A program made the position numbers and the translations under genes. A stretch of 64,000 bases of DNA from Cytophagales bacterium. GTDB lineage: Bacteria > Bacteroidota > Bacteroidia > Cytophagales > Cyclobacteriaceae. The notes under the pieces were generated by a model. That model saw nothing but the letters and a program-made list of their open reading frames with translations. It ran no database searches and had not been told where the DNA came from. The DNA lies in assembly GCA_025358885.1 (NCBI GenBank), contig JANYHW010000157.1, positions 1 through 64,000 of the forward strand, read 5' to 3'. Shown piece after piece: positions 10,601 through 19,623 of this stretch; within the stretch, counting starts at the first letter, position 1; each line of letters starts with the position of its first letter.

Positions 10601-11145
10601 GATCCTTGACTTCCATTTTTTCTGAAATTTGTATTGCCGGTCCGCATCTCCAACCCTACCAATGCTACCTCATTCTGGGTCCATAAAAATCCGCTAAAGT
10701 TGAAGCCTGCGTTATCATTATCATAGTAGCCTAACCGATCGGAACCATTTTCGATTATTATAGGATGGTCATTTAGTGCACCCCGAAACATAGTCCGCCA
10801 ATCATTATTTGCCTTAGGTATAGCGACAGAAAATACCGTAGCATTCAAGTTTGCCGGAGGTGTAGTCAAAGACATGATTGACACCGGCTGGTAAAAATTA
10901 ATCGAGGAATTGAAGTTTATGTCATTGATGACAAGTGCTGGCTGATTTCCAGCTACCCCTTGAGTAGCATTGTTTCCCGATCCACTTTGATCTGTCCAGG
11001 CACTCACATTTGTGGTCCCGGTCACTCCCACGCCCCCCTTCACCCAAAATACCGAACCGGCCACTCCCCCAGGCGATTGGGCCATCAGGCTGGCGAACCC
11101 CGAACCGAACAAGAATACAATACTCAGAAGCTTGTACATCTTCAT
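4621..11145 (-). CDS. Giant (2174 aa) secreted multi-module LamG/ConA-like repeat protein with T9SS type A sorting domain
   Basis: Signal peptide MKMYKLLSIVFLFGSGFASLMAQ; five repeated modules; C-terminal WTIYPNPATREFVI...LPRGMYLLTIVSNGITETRKIVLE is a typical Por secretion/T9SS type A tail. Confidence 0.9.
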   Translation of the reverse strand: MKMYKLLSIVFLFGSGFASLMAQSPGGVAGSVFWVKGGVGVTGTTNVSAWTDQSGSGNNATQGVAGNQPALVINDINFNSSINFYQPVSIMSLTTPPANLNATVFSVAIPKANNDWRTMFRGALNDHPIIIENGSDRLGYYDNDNAGFNFSGFLWTQNEVALVGLEMRTGNTNFRKNGSQGSPIAGITLTSLNLDYLGAFQGGSQNFGRIAETIIFNTGSALTTTEKNKVESYLGVKYGLTIAHDYLATDGTVIWNSTTNATYHHDVAGIGRDDNTGLDQRKSLSVNVGAGVTLDKGAAFGTDKNYILWGNDAGTGSSTNIPSTYTVRTTRVWKVAVTGAPGSVTFSADLSALGFPNTTNAANYALLKDTDADFSAGATPITTGASIVGNTLSFTSVSFADGDFFSIAVSTVLPGGISGAVFWVKGGAGVTLSPNVSLWADQSGFINNVTQGTTANQPLLVANDVNFNSSINFSGTTMVMTQAIPAANLNSTVFTVAVPTVNTSWRTMFRGVVNDHPMIIETGSTRLGYYDNDNGGFQYSGFNWPQNEVAVVGMEMRSGDVNFRKNGTQGASINTISLTGLNLDFFGNYPSGGQNFGEIEETIIYNTPSALNTTQKNEIESYLAVKYGITLTHDYLATDGTVTWNSTTNATYQHDIAGIGRDDNTGLNQQKSLSINVGAGVTLDKGGAFATDKNFILWGNDAGVGTSTNIPAAYTFRTNRVWRVAVTGAPGSVTFSADLAALGFPNTGVAADYALLKDTDTDFSAGATAVTSGASIVGSILTFTGVSFSNGDFFSIAGGNIVVPGGIPGLNVWLKANLGPEKAVGVPAGNGDAITSWKDKSGFGHDYSVVAGPTLVANTINFNPMVEILSGGFDAPAGSELSTDWTVFFISQKLASQPVGRLFDGNIGNNLWAHWNNFTNSIYIEGNPSNYNSGIATTTGTQTLHLHSYKRAASGSLEARADGTSLATFAGTNSASGIRIDIDQGNYSSGGEHSNARVGEMIMYNAAITPTEVSKVESYLAVKYGLTVAHDYLATDGTVIWNSTTNATYHHDVAGIGRDDNTALDQRKSLSINAGAGVTLDKGSAFGTDKSFVLWGNDAATGTSTNIPATYTLRTKRVWKVAVTGAPGNVTFTADLAVLGFPNTGTATDYALLKDTDTDFSTGATAITSGVSLVGSILTFTGVGFTNGDFFSIAGGNILLPGGTPGLMVWLKANSGVEKAGAVPAGNGDAITTWRDKSGNGFDYIAAAGPTLQSSTINFNPSVEILAGGFDAPAGSELSTDWTVFFVSQKLASQPVGRLFDGHIGNNLWAHWSNFTNSIYLEGNPSNYNSGIATTTGTQNLHLHSYKRAASGSLEARADGTSQTTFAGTNSASGIRIDIDQGNYSAGGEHSNARVGEMIMYSTAITATEVMKVESYLAIKYGLTVAHDYLATDGTVIWNSTTNATYHHDVAGIGRDDNTGQDQRKSLSVNVGAGVTLDKGGAFGTDKNFILWGNDAGSGTSLNVPAGYTLRTNRVWKVAVTGAPGTVTFSADLTALGFPNTGNAANYALLKDTDNDFSSGATAHTTGASIAGSIISFTGLSLNDGAFFALAGANLPFPGGVTGLVFWVRGGTGVTGTTNVSVWADQSGNSNNATQGVAANQPALVSNDVNFNSSINFSGNIMIMSLAAPPANLNSTVFTVAVPTVNTNWRTMFRGVVNDHPLIVETGSTRLGYYDGDNIGFDFSGFNWAQNEVALVGLEMRAGNVNFRKNGAQGGAIATINLAGLNLDYLGNYQGGSQNFGEIEETIIYNTAAALTATEKSKIESYLAVKYGLTLTHDYLATDATTTWNTTTNAAYQNRVTGVGRDDNTGLDQRKSLSVNAGGVVTMDKGGAFASDKSFILWGDNNAAMAASGVADYPGSQGLIGRIARAWKIAVTGAPGSVAVRFDLSSVTGSKTAADLRLLIDRNKNGVLADETVGGGGVVSGAVDLGGGVFEFSGVTLNDGELISIGTVNSNTPLPITLISFMATNVGRQVQINWLTASELNNDYFTLEKSKDAGEFSELAKVKGAGTSHNQHTYEFFDTTPFEGINYYRLKQTDFNMISTLSKIIKINVDSPDEKWTIYPNPATREFVILGSAIEQADVMLTNLLGQKVVVSSIATVDRLSFDTSNLPRGMYLLTIVSNGITETRKIVLE
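5165..11080 (-). repeat. Five intragenic modules of about 1.17-1.19 kb in order A-A-B-B-A (approx. 11080-9905, 9904-8735, 8734-7545, 7544-6352, 6351-5165)
   Basis: Each module starts with a PGG linker and contains (L/H)AHDYLATDG...GRDDNTG..Q.KSLS.N.G..VT.DKG.AF..DK...LWG. Type A has VFWV(K/R)GG.GVT...W.DQSG; type B has VWLKAN.G.EKA..VPAGNGDAIT.W.DKSG. Confidence 0.9.
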
Positions 11146-11281
11146 TTGAAAGATCCGGGCTGAATTAAGCCGGAAAGATACGGTTTTGAGCTCTTAATTC
11201 TACAATAGCCTAAAATGTGCGGACATCGGGGATTTTACTTACTTTAACCTTCATCCAGCTAATTAGTAACCTCTTGTCCCC

Positions 11282-12613
11282 ATGAACCACTCGTCCGCGG
11301 CATTCCGCAATTCCATCGTTGCCGCCTTGGGTGGCTTTCTTTTTGGATTTGACACCGCTGTAATTTCAGGTGTAGAGAAATCCATACAGGAACTTTGGTC
11401 CCTGAGCCATTTTGCTCATGGCTTTACAGTTGCTTCGGCCCTCATCGGTACGGTTATAGGATCGCTGATCGCTGGTGGTCCTGCCGACAGATACGGTCGC
11501 AAGAAAGTGCTGCAGGCCATTGGTCTTCTCTACGTCGTTACCTCCCTTGTCACGGCCTTCACGCCGTCATGGCTTCCATTCGTTATTTTCCGCTTTCTGG
11601 GCGGAATCGGTGTCGGAGCAAGTTCTGTCGTGGGGCCGATGTACATTTCCGAGATCTCTCCTGCGCATTCACGGGGCCGGCTCGTGGCCCTTTTTCAATT
11701 CAATGTGGTGAGCGGAATCCTTATTGCCTTTATATCCAATTACTTGCTGAATGGCATCAGCGAGGAATCATGGCGATGGATGTTGGGGGTTCAGGCAATT
11801 CCTTCACTCTTGTTCTTCAGCCTTGTCTTCCTGGTTCCTGAAAGCCCGCGTTGGCTGATGAAGCAAAAAAGGGAAGAAGAAACCAAAATTGTACTTGAAG
11901 AGATTGGAGAGAAGAATATCACGGCTGAAATGGATGAGATCCGGACCTCTCTTCACGGAGAAGGCACAATCAAAGAGAATTTATTTTCTGGTAAATACAA
12001 CAAGCCTATATTCTATGCCGTCATGCTAGCCATTTTCAACCAATTCTCCGGAATAAATGCCGTCATGTACTATGCACCCAGAATATTTGAGATGACGGGG
12101 CTGGCCAAAGACACAGCTTTGCTTCAGGCCATCTCCATTGGGGCCACCAACCTAATCTTCACCATGCTGGCCATTTCACTCATTGACACGTTTGGAAGAA
12201 GAACACTCTTGATTGTCGGCTCTTTCGGAATGGTCCTCTTTCTTGGCCTGGTGGCCTATGCATTTTATACCGGAAAATTTGGTGGCTATATGGTAATGCT
12301 TTACCTCGTCGGGTTTATTGCCTCCTTCGCTTTTTCACAGGGTGCTGTGATCTGGGTTTTCATCTCAGAGATTTTTCCAAACAAGGTTCGGTCGCAGGGA
12401 CAAACCCTTGGAAGCTTTACTCATTGGATTATGGCAGCACTGGTTTCATGGACGTTCCCCATATTTGCTGAATCATCGGCCATGGGTGGTGCGTATGCCT
12501 TTACCCTGTTTAGCGGCATGATGCTCCTGCACCTGTTCTTTGCCTGGAAGGTACTTCCGGAAACCAAGGGGCAATCGCTGGAGGGAATACAGCGATCGTT
12601 GGGAATTCACTAA
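11282..12613 (+). CDS. Sugar porter family MFS transporter
   Basis: 443 aa; GGFLFGFDTAVISGV, GPADRYGRKK, PESPRWL, NQFSGINAVMYYAP and PETKG motifs. Confidence 0.9.
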   Translation: MNHSSAAFRNSIVAALGGFLFGFDTAVISGVEKSIQELWSLSHFAHGFTVASALIGTVIGSLIAGGPADRYGRKKVLQAIGLLYVVTSLVTAFTPSWLPFVIFRFLGGIGVGASSVVGPMYISEISPAHSRGRLVALFQFNVVSGILIAFISNYLLNGISEESWRWMLGVQAIPSLLFFSLVFLVPESPRWLMKQKREEETKIVLEEIGEKNITAEMDEIRTSLHGEGTIKENLFSGKYNKPIFYAVMLAIFNQFSGINAVMYYAPRIFEMTGLAKDTALLQAISIGATNLIFTMLAISLIDTFGRRTLLIVGSFGMVLFLGLVAYAFYTGKFGGYMVMLYLVGFIASFAFSQGAVIWVFISEIFPNKVRSQGQTLGSFTHWIMAALVSWTFPIFAESSAMGGAYAFTLFSGMMLLHLFFAWKVLPETKGQSLEGIQRSLGIH

Positions 12614-13035
12614 GAATTAAGAATTGGCTTTCTGTCTTTAACCGGGATCACAAGCTTTAATCCAGCCCAGACTTCATCAACAGCACATACTTTGACATCA
12701 ACCAGACCATTCTTGAGTGCATAATTGCGGATAACATTTTCGTCAAGATCGGTCTGAACTTTTGAGGATTTCTTCGGCCACGAAATCCAGATCATGCCAT
12801 TTGGTTTTAGTGCTTTCTTCAGGCGGAGGACTTCTTTTTCATAGTGCTTTCTATCGGTTACGAAGAGGTGAATAAAATCCAGCCCGGAAGAACCTGACCT
12901 TGACTTCACCATCACATCTTCCGGAAGAGGGCTGATCCAATTCCAATAATCGTCAGGCGGATTTACGGCCAACACCCGGTGACCGGGTTTAATACCAAGT
13001 TTCGTTAAGAGCGGTGTGCCTGAATATCCAGCCAT
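12610..13035 (-). CDS. DUF3052-like protein
   Basis: 141 aa; MAGYSGTPLLTKLGIKPGHRVLAVNPPDDY; converges on and overlaps the MFS gene by 4 nt. Confidence 0.7.
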   Translation of the reverse strand: MAGYSGTPLLTKLGIKPGHRVLAVNPPDDYWNWISPLPEDVMVKSRSGSSGLDFIHLFVTDRKHYEKEVLRLKKALKPNGMIWISWPKKSSKVQTDLDENVIRNYALKNGLVDVKVCAVDEVWAGLKLVIPVKDRKPILNS

Positions 13036-13060
13036 AGTATCGGGTACGAAATATAAAAAA

Positions 13061-13082
13061 ATGCCCCGACCAGTCGGGGCAT
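13061..13082 (-). terminator. Rho-independent terminator of the 13104-13673 lipoprotein gene
   Basis: ATGCCCCGAC-CA-GTCGGGGCAT perfect stem, followed on the minus strand by a T7 run. Confidence 0.85.
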
Positions 13083-13103
13083 CCTTGAGAAACGTGTGTC
13101 TGA

Positions 13104-13673
13104 TTAATTACCAGCCTTCTTCTTTTCCATTTCAGCATTGAAGGTGTCCTTGAACTTCTCGTAATCATAGTCGATCTTGAGCTTATCATCTGCAGACAGT
13201 CTTGAGTTGTAGGCCTTTACCAAATCATCGGAGGAAAGTTCGAGGGCGATATAGGTCTTGTAGTTACCTTCCTTGGTTTGCACAAGTTTTTCACAAATGG
13301 TGCGCACACCCTGCAACGTTTGGTCTACAACTTCACGGTTTAACTGTTCAAATTTCTGCTCCAAATCTTCCTTGGTGCCGGCGGTACGGGAATTGGTATA
13401 ATTATCCGTCACCGTCTTGACTGTGGTGTTGATGGATTGAGCAAGTTCATTGCGGGCATTGGTTAGTGCCTTTTGCTTAGAGGTCTCCTGGTTCATACTT
13501 TCTCCGACCGAGTTTGATCTGAATACTTTTGAATTCGTGAAGTAGTCAGGACCAGAGCATGGTACGATTACTTCCTTTTCACCACTTGGAACAGGCTGCT
13601 TGGATTTACAGCCGGCGAATACAACAGCGGCCACAGCCACCACCACATAGGAAAGACGCATTAGTTTTTTCAT
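13104..13673 (-). CDS. LPP20-like lipoprotein
   Basis: 189 aa; lipobox VFAGCKSKQ; KALTNARNELAQSI region resembles LPP20-type proteins. Confidence 0.6.
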   Translation of the reverse strand: MKKLMRLSYVVVAVAAVVFAGCKSKQPVPSGEKEVIVPCSGPDYFTNSKVFRSNSVGESMNQETSKQKALTNARNELAQSINTTVKTVTDNYTNSRTAGTKEDLEQKFEQLNREVVDQTLQGVRTICEKLVQTKEGNYKTYIALELSSDDLVKAYNSRLSADDKLKIDYDYEKFKDTFNAEMEKKKAGN

Positions 13674-13772
13674 ATCAATTTCGAATTTTGGTTGTGCAAG
13701 TTAAACAATGCAATTTAGAGGCCACACTATCTGTAACGGGATTTTTGGAAAATAATGGCCTAAATAGGGTAT

Positions 13773-15176
13773 TCACTGTAATATAGCATTAAGAAGTTCA
13801 GGCATCTTCTCCTTCTCCAACACGTCCAGGGACTTGCTGTAAGCCTCCTGACTTGCGCGCTCAAAGTCCAGGCTATATCCTTTGATGCGGTCAAGAGTGG
13901 TGGCGTAAATTTCCTTATTTTCCTTTGCGGTGCTCACACGGATCACACTGGTGACATAGGTGATGTATATGCTTCCGGAAACTGCTCCCTTCTCTGAATC
14001 AGTATTTACATCCAGCCACAACTCTGCTTTGTCTTTCTGGTCTGTAAACTCAAAGCCCGAGTTTGCCAGGAAGTTTTTGATTTTGTTCGTTACCTGCAGA
14101 TTGGATTTCGCCACACCAAAATTTTTCTCCATCGAAGAAATGTATACCTGCGGCCGTTGCACCTGAAGTATAATGGTGGCCTTTGGAACCGTCATTTTAG
14201 AAGAAACAAGCGCAAAGATTTCCGAGGGGTTGGCTCCGGCAAATGCCAGCAGGTTGACACTGACACCAAGTGTTTGTTCAAGGTCACGAGAACCGATCTT
14301 GGTCAACAGGATTTTGGCTGTCCCTTTATCATCAGTTTTATAATCTGGAAATACGTCCCCCGATCCTTTGTCAAAGTTTGCCCTAAGGGGTAGGTCTGCA
14401 AGTGCCTGGTGTGTTGTTTTTTCAGTAGCCGCCACCAAAACCGATTGACTTCCCTGTGCTACACGCCTGTTTAAGGTCAGTTGTGATGGTGTAGCGATCA
14501 ATTGGATATTATCGAGCAACTTCTGCATGTTCGCATAGATCTCATTCGTGAGAATGATTTCCTTGCCCTGAAAAGTCAACGTGATGGGTTCTGCCAGATA
14601 TTTTTCTACTGAACGAAAACCCTGGTAGTAAAATCCCAGTGCCTGAATGGTGCTCTTCTCTGTTTCGGATTGTTTTGCCTTGGTAAAAAAATCCAGGGCC
14701 AGGGTTACAGCGTCTCGCTTCTGCTGTTCCTTGATTTCACGGTAACGTTGTTTGGACAACCGATAATACACCCAGTAGTTTTTGTCATCCTCCCAGGAAT
14801 CGGCCATCTCAAATTCTTCGATCTCATCAGCGGCTGTTGTTTGTATAATTTGCTCATACTTGTCATGAAAGGCCTTGTTTTCATCTATTTGTGTCAACAC
14901 CGAAGTGGACGAAACATTGACCTTGATCTCTGAAACCAGGTCTTCCAAGGCACCCTTCTTGGCCTCCTGTACGTAGTTATTTGTGCCATCCTTCTGGCTC
15001 TGTCCGATACCAACAAAATATACGTCTGTCTGCGGCTTGGCGCTAAGCCATGCCGGCTGCGGATTCTCCACCTTGCCTTTTTTCTTGGACTTGTGCTGGG
15101 TAACCGCCGGGGTGCAACTGGCTACAATGAAAGCCAGTACAAAAATCTTTCTCAAAGGATTTATCATAATCGTCAA
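13773..15176 (-). CDS. LPP20 family lipoprotein
   Basis: 467 aa; lipobox (VASC); PAWLSAKPQTDVYFVGIGQSQKDG...AKKGALEDLVSEIKVNVSS typical of LPP20. Confidence 0.7.
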   Translation of the reverse strand: MTIMINPLRKIFVLAFIVASCTPAVTQHKSKKKGKVENPQPAWLSAKPQTDVYFVGIGQSQKDGTNNYVQEAKKGALEDLVSEIKVNVSSTSVLTQIDENKAFHDKYEQIIQTTAADEIEEFEMADSWEDDKNYWVYYRLSKQRYREIKEQQKRDAVTLALDFFTKAKQSETEKSTIQALGFYYQGFRSVEKYLAEPITLTFQGKEIILTNEIYANMQKLLDNIQLIATPSQLTLNRRVAQGSQSVLVAATEKTTHQALADLPLRANFDKGSGDVFPDYKTDDKGTAKILLTKIGSRDLEQTLGVSVNLLAFAGANPSEIFALVSSKMTVPKATIILQVQRPQVYISSMEKNFGVAKSNLQVTNKIKNFLANSGFEFTDQKDKAELWLDVNTDSEKGAVSGSIYITYVTSVIRVSTAKENKEIYATTLDRIKGYSLDFERASQEAYSKSLDVLEKEKMPELLNAILQ

Positions 15177-15359
15177 ATAACTGCCCTAACCGAATACTTT
15201 TGATTCCAGAATGCCGTTTCTCCATCAGGCCCAATGGGTCTATAAATTAACCACATTCATGCCAGAAAATGGGGTAATTTTCGGAACAAATCTAAAATAG
15301 GGAGACTGCGCCCGGGAAAATATGGTGCATTTTTTTAGTTTTATTAAAATTTGAAGGGT

Positions 15360-15866
15360 ATGAAGCTGCTTGGAAAGTGGATCGTTTTGGGAGTGCTGAT
15401 GGTGGCATGTCAAAAAAGTGAAGTGGTGTCTGAATTTACAGGGAATGAAACAACCTATGCACTCCAGCCTGGCTCACAGTTCGCCATCAGCGGAACGGTA
15501 ACCTTCAGAGAGAAAAAGGATGGGCAAATTGATGCCGTCATTCAACTCGGCGGACTTGATGGTGACCGCAAATTCCCTGTACATCTTCACTTAGGTGATA
15601 TTTCAAAACCTGGCGCTGATATCGCACTTTTAATGACTCCCGTTGCAGGCAAGACAGGGACGAGTGAAACAATTTTCAACAAGCTCTCTGATGAATCTTC
15701 CATCACCTATCAGCAGCTGATACAGCTACAAGCATGCGTCAAAATTCATCTTGGAGACGCTGGCGCTGACCGGGACGTTGTACTGGCAGCAGGCAACATC
15801 GGATCAGCAGTTATCAAGCCCATTTCCGGCGGAAGGACCGGTGTAGCAGTCTGCAAGAGCGAATAA
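15360..15866 (+). CDS. Small lipoprotein, CHRD-like
   Basis: ATG at 15360 (ORF track begins at an upstream TTG, 15351); lipobox VLMVACQKSE; FPVHLHLGDI...VKIHLGD pattern. Confidence 0.6.
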   Translation: MKLLGKWIVLGVLMVACQKSEVVSEFTGNETTYALQPGSQFAISGTVTFREKKDGQIDAVIQLGGLDGDRKFPVHLHLGDISKPGADIALLMTPVAGKTGTSETIFNKLSDESSITYQQLIQLQACVKIHLGDAGADRDVVLAAGNIGSAVIKPISGGRTGVAVCKSE

Positions 15867-15895
15867 TTTTCCGTCCAATTGTTTCCGCAATAAAA

Positions 15896-15920
15896 AAGCC
15901 CCTCAACTCATCGGGGGCTT
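15896..15920. terminator. Bidirectional rho-independent terminator between convergent lipoprotein gene and sdhB
   Basis: AAGCCCC-TCAACTCATCG-GGGGCTT; T6 tract on the minus strand. Confidence 0.8.
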
Positions 15921-15940
15921 GTTAATTAATTTCTAAGAAT

Positions 15941-16711
15941 TTAGTCTCCACCACCACTTGTCTCTACCACGTAAGAGCCCATCACTGCGGAGAAGTACTC
16001 CCGGTTCATGCGGGCAATGTTTGTGATTTTGATTGACTTGGGACATTCGGCTTCGCAAGCACGGGTATTGGTACATGCCCCAAATCCCTCCGCGTCCATT
16101 TGGGCAACCATTTTCTCTGCTCGCTCGCTACGTTCAGGTTTACCCTGGGGCAGCAACGCAAACTGGGATATCTTGGCTCCGACAAACAACATGGCAGAAG
16201 CATTCTTGCACGCGGCTACACAAGCCCCACATCCAATACAGGTAGCGGCATCCATTGCTTCATCCGCCACTTTCTTCGGAACAGGTATCTCATTTCCGTC
16301 TGGTACCCCTCCAGTATTTACAGAAACATAACCTCCGGCTTGTTGAATACGGTCAAAGGCGGTGCGATCCACCACCAAATCCTTGATCACCGGAAATGCC
16401 TTGGCCCTCCAGGGTTCTACAGTAATGGTGTCGCCATCATTGAACGTTCTCATATGAAGTTGGCACGTCGTGGTCTGCAATGGTCCGTGCGGGTGGCCAT
16501 TGATGTACATGCTGCACATACCGCAGATCCCTTCGCGGCAATCATGGTCAAATGCAACAGGCTCTTCACCTTTCTTGATGAGGTCGGAATTAAGGATATC
16601 AAACATTTCGAGGAATGACATATCCGGGGAAACATGGTCAATAGGATAGGTCTTAAATCCTCCTTTTGTACTTGGCCCTTTTTGTCTCCAGACCTTAAGT
16701 GAAATCTTCAT
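15941..16711 (-). CDS. sdhB: Succinate dehydrogenase/fumarate reductase iron-sulfur subunit
   Basis: 256 aa; [43 protein letters not shown] clusters. Confidence 0.95.
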   Translation of the reverse strand: MKISLKVWRQKGPSTKGGFKTYPIDHVSPDMSFLEMFDILNSDLIKKGEEPVAFDHDCREGICGMCSMYINGHPHGPLQTTTCQLHMRTFNDGDTITVEPWRAKAFPVIKDLVVDRTAFDRIQQAGGYVSVNTGGVPDGNEIPVPKKVADEAMDAATCIGCGACVAACKNASAMLFVGAKISQFALLPQGKPERSERAEKMVAQMDAEGFGACTNTRACEAECPKSIKITNIARMNREYFSAVMGSYVVETSGGGD

Positions 16712-16822
16712 AGTTGATGCGATTAGAATAGATTTGAGTCCAAAAATTCAAAGTTGAAAACCAAAAGTTAAAAGCCGAAAGAGGCGCCCCACTTTACTCT
16801 CTTGCTTTATACATTCCGTTCC

Positions 16823-18745
16823 TTATTTATAGCTCCGTTGTGTCAATTTTACGTTTTCAAATATCAGAGACTCTTTGTGCAACTCTTCAGGCTGATTCTC
16901 CCCTTTAAATTCCCACGCGGAGACATAAGCAAACTCATCATCTTTTCGCATGGCTTCTCCATCGGGAGTGGCAGACTCCTCCCGGAAGTGACCTCCACAA
17001 GATTCCGAACGGCTTTGTGCATCATCGATCATCAGTTCGCCCAGTTCGATGAAGTCGGCCACTCGTCCTGCCTTTTCCAATTCCTGGTTAAGTTCGTTCG
17101 CATTACCCAGCACGTTCACATTCTGCCAGAACTCCTGCCTTAGCGTTTGTATTTTTTGCTTTGCGATTTTCAGTCCGGCGTCCTTGCGGGACATGCCACA
17201 ATACTCCCACATGATATGCCCCAACTCCCGGTGAAATTCATCCACCGTTTTCTTACCCTTAATCGAAAGCAATTTGGTTACGCGGGCATTTACGTCTTCC
17301 ATCGCTTCCTTGAATTCCGGACGATCCGTTCCAATTTTTTCCCACGGAATACCCGCCAGGTAATCTCCTATTGTATAGGGAATCACAAAGTACCCGTCGG
17401 CCAATCCCTGCATCAGGGCACTTGCACCCAACCGGTTGGCACCGTGATCGGAAAAATTTGCTTCACCTAACGCATAAAGTCCTGGCACTGTTGTCATCAG
17501 GTTATAATCCACCCAGAGACCGCCCATGGTATAATGAACCGCAGGGAAGATCATCATCGGCATCTCATACGGATTGTCTCCGGTAATTTGCTTATACATG
17601 TCAAAGAGGTTACCATACTTGGCTTCAATGACAGCCCTTCCATCGCGCTTAATGGCATCGGCAAAATCAAGAAAAACGGCCAAACCCGTAGCCCCCACTC
17701 CGCGTCCTTCATCGCAAACCATTTTGGCATTTCTGGAAGCCACATCGCGAGGGACCAGGTTGCCAAACGAAGGATAGCGTCGCTCTAGAAAGTAGTCACG
17801 ATCCGCCTCCGCAATTTTTGCAGCATCCTTCGCTTTAAGTCCTTTGATAGCCACCTTTGGAGCCCACACCCTACCATCATTCCGCAATGACTCAGACATC
17901 AGCGTGAGTTTTGACTGGTGATCTCCAGACACCGGGATACAAGTAGGATGAATCTGAGTAAAACAAGGGTTGCCAAACAGTGCGCCCTTTTTGTGAGCCC
18001 TCCATACCGCTGTTGCATTCGATCCTTTTGCATTCGTGGAGAGATAGAACACGTTTCCATAGCCACCAGTGCATAATACGACGGCGTGTGCCGAATGAGA
18101 TTCAATTTTTCCGGTCACCAGGTCACGGGTGATGATGCCGCGGGCTTTGCCGTCGATCATTACCACATCGAGCATTTCAGTACGGTTGTACATCTTCACC
18201 TTGCCATTGGCGATCTGCCGGTTGAGGGCTGAATAGGCTCCGAGCAACAACTGCTGCCCGGTCTGTCCCCTTGCATAAAATGTCCTTGAAACCTGCGATC
18301 CGCCAAATGAACGGTTGGCGAGCAAGCCGCCATACTCCCGGGCAAAGGGCACACCCTGGGCCACGCATTGGTCAATAATACTTACGCTCACCTCAGCGAG
18401 ACGGTGAACATTTCCTTCGCGTGCGCGGTAATCTCCTCCCTTAATGGTGTCGTAAAAAAGTCTGTATATACTGTCGCCGTCGTTCTGATAATTTTTTGCG
18501 GCGTTAATCCCTCCTTGTGCCGCTATGGAGTGCGCCCGCCGCGGGCTATCCTGGAAACAGAATGCTTTTACATTATATCCCAACTCAGCCAATGAGGCCG
18601 CTGCCGATGCTCCGGCTAACCCTGTTCCAACTACAATGACTTCATATTTTCTCTTGTTGGCCGGGTTCACCAGTTTGAGGTTAAACTTATGCTTAGACCA
18701 TTTTTCGGCCAATGGACCTGCTGGGATTTTCGATTCGAGCTTCAT
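16823..18745 (-). CDS. sdhA: Succinate dehydrogenase/fumarate reductase flavoprotein subunit
   Basis: 640 aa; [22 protein letters not shown] motif, [33 protein letters not shown]. Confidence 0.95.
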   Translation of the reverse strand: MKLESKIPAGPLAEKWSKHKFNLKLVNPANKRKYEVIVVGTGLAGASAAASLAELGYNVKAFCFQDSPRRAHSIAAQGGINAAKNYQNDGDSIYRLFYDTIKGGDYRAREGNVHRLAEVSVSIIDQCVAQGVPFAREYGGLLANRSFGGSQVSRTFYARGQTGQQLLLGAYSALNRQIANGKVKMYNRTEMLDVVMIDGKARGIITRDLVTGKIESHSAHAVVLCTGGYGNVFYLSTNAKGSNATAVWRAHKKGALFGNPCFTQIHPTCIPVSGDHQSKLTLMSESLRNDGRVWAPKVAIKGLKAKDAAKIAEADRDYFLERRYPSFGNLVPRDVASRNAKMVCDEGRGVGATGLAVFLDFADAIKRDGRAVIEAKYGNLFDMYKQITGDNPYEMPMMIFPAVHYTMGGLWVDYNLMTTVPGLYALGEANFSDHGANRLGASALMQGLADGYFVIPYTIGDYLAGIPWEKIGTDRPEFKEAMEDVNARVTKLLSIKGKKTVDEFHRELGHIMWEYCGMSRKDAGLKIAKQKIQTLRQEFWQNVNVLGNANELNQELEKAGRVADFIELGELMIDDAQSRSESCGGHFREESATPDGEAMRKDDEFAYVSAWEFKGENQPEELHKESLIFENVKLTQRSYK

Positions 18746-18765
18746 ACGTTAGGCGGTTCTTCGTA

Positions 18766-19446
18766 TTAAAATTTAAAAAACATACTGACAGGGATCCAGG
18801 CAAACAACGCCGGTACCACAATGGCAAAAGTTTTGCCCACGAAATTGATGACAGGATTATACTTCATATGGTTTAGGCCGAGTGTCTGAAATGCACTGAT
18901 GAATCCATGCCAGAGGTGAAAGCCAACGCCCACCATGCAAAAAACATACAGAGCCACATACCAACCTACATTGAACCATTCTACTACCACGGTGTAAATA
19001 TCCCGCACCACCTTGCCATCATAGTCGACGGTAGCAATGCCACCATAGTGCATTTGAGCCCAAAAGTCTTTCAGATGAATCACAATGAACACGAGAACAA
19101 TGGTGCCAAGAATACCCATATTCCTTGAAGACCAGATCGAGGACTTGGAACTGCTTACTGCATATCCTTCTGGTCCACGTGCAATCCGATTTTTCCTCGA
19201 AAGAATTGCGGACCAGATCACGTGAATAAGTATAAAAGCAAAATTGGCCTTCGAAACAGTCTGAATGATGGGGTTCGTGCTCATAAACTCAGCATACACG
19301 TTGAAAGCACGTCCACCATCGTTATGCAACAACTGAAGATTTCCGATGAGGTGAACGAGCAAAAACGTGATGAGAAAGAGGCCGGTGAGGGCCATTACAA
19401 GTTTTCTCCCCAGAGTACTGGAGAATAGATCAAGAAACCACTTCAT
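18766..19446 (-). CDS. sdhC: Succinate dehydrogenase cytochrome b subunit
   Basis: 226 aa, multi-TM, first gene of sdhCAB. Confidence 0.9.
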   Translation of the reverse strand: MKWFLDLFSSTLGRKLVMALTGLFLITFLLVHLIGNLQLLHNDGGRAFNVYAEFMSTNPIIQTVSKANFAFILIHVIWSAILSRKNRIARGPEGYAVSSSKSSIWSSRNMGILGTIVLVFIVIHLKDFWAQMHYGGIATVDYDGKVVRDIYTVVVEWFNVGWYVALYVFCMVGVGFHLWHGFISAFQTLGLNHMKYNPVINFVGKTFAIVVPALFAWIPVSMFFKF

Positions 19447-19623
19447 AGCAGGTTTTGGTTTTTTTCGAGCGAACCAAAATTACTCTCCAGAGGTTTACCA
19501 AACAATTGAGAGGGCCTAAAATGTAGACCGTCTAAATAAGGTCAAAAGCAAATGAACCTGGGCTTGGGACTTGCCAACGACTACAGTAATTTTACTCATT
19601 AACCACTACTCTTTCATTTATCG

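Noticed and set aside
4621-11145. Many + strand ORFs of 60-145 aa (e.g. 5120-5458, 7436-7699, 9439-9726) and the 6960-7349 minus ORF inside the giant repeat gene
   Set aside because: Out-of-frame shadows of a long repetitive coding gene; similar peptides recur once per module because the underlying DNA repeats.
4621-11145. Regularly spaced repeats as a possible CRISPR or assembly duplication
   Set aside because: Repeat period is about 1.2 kb, in frame, with diverged synonymous sites; no short direct repeat-spacer structure.
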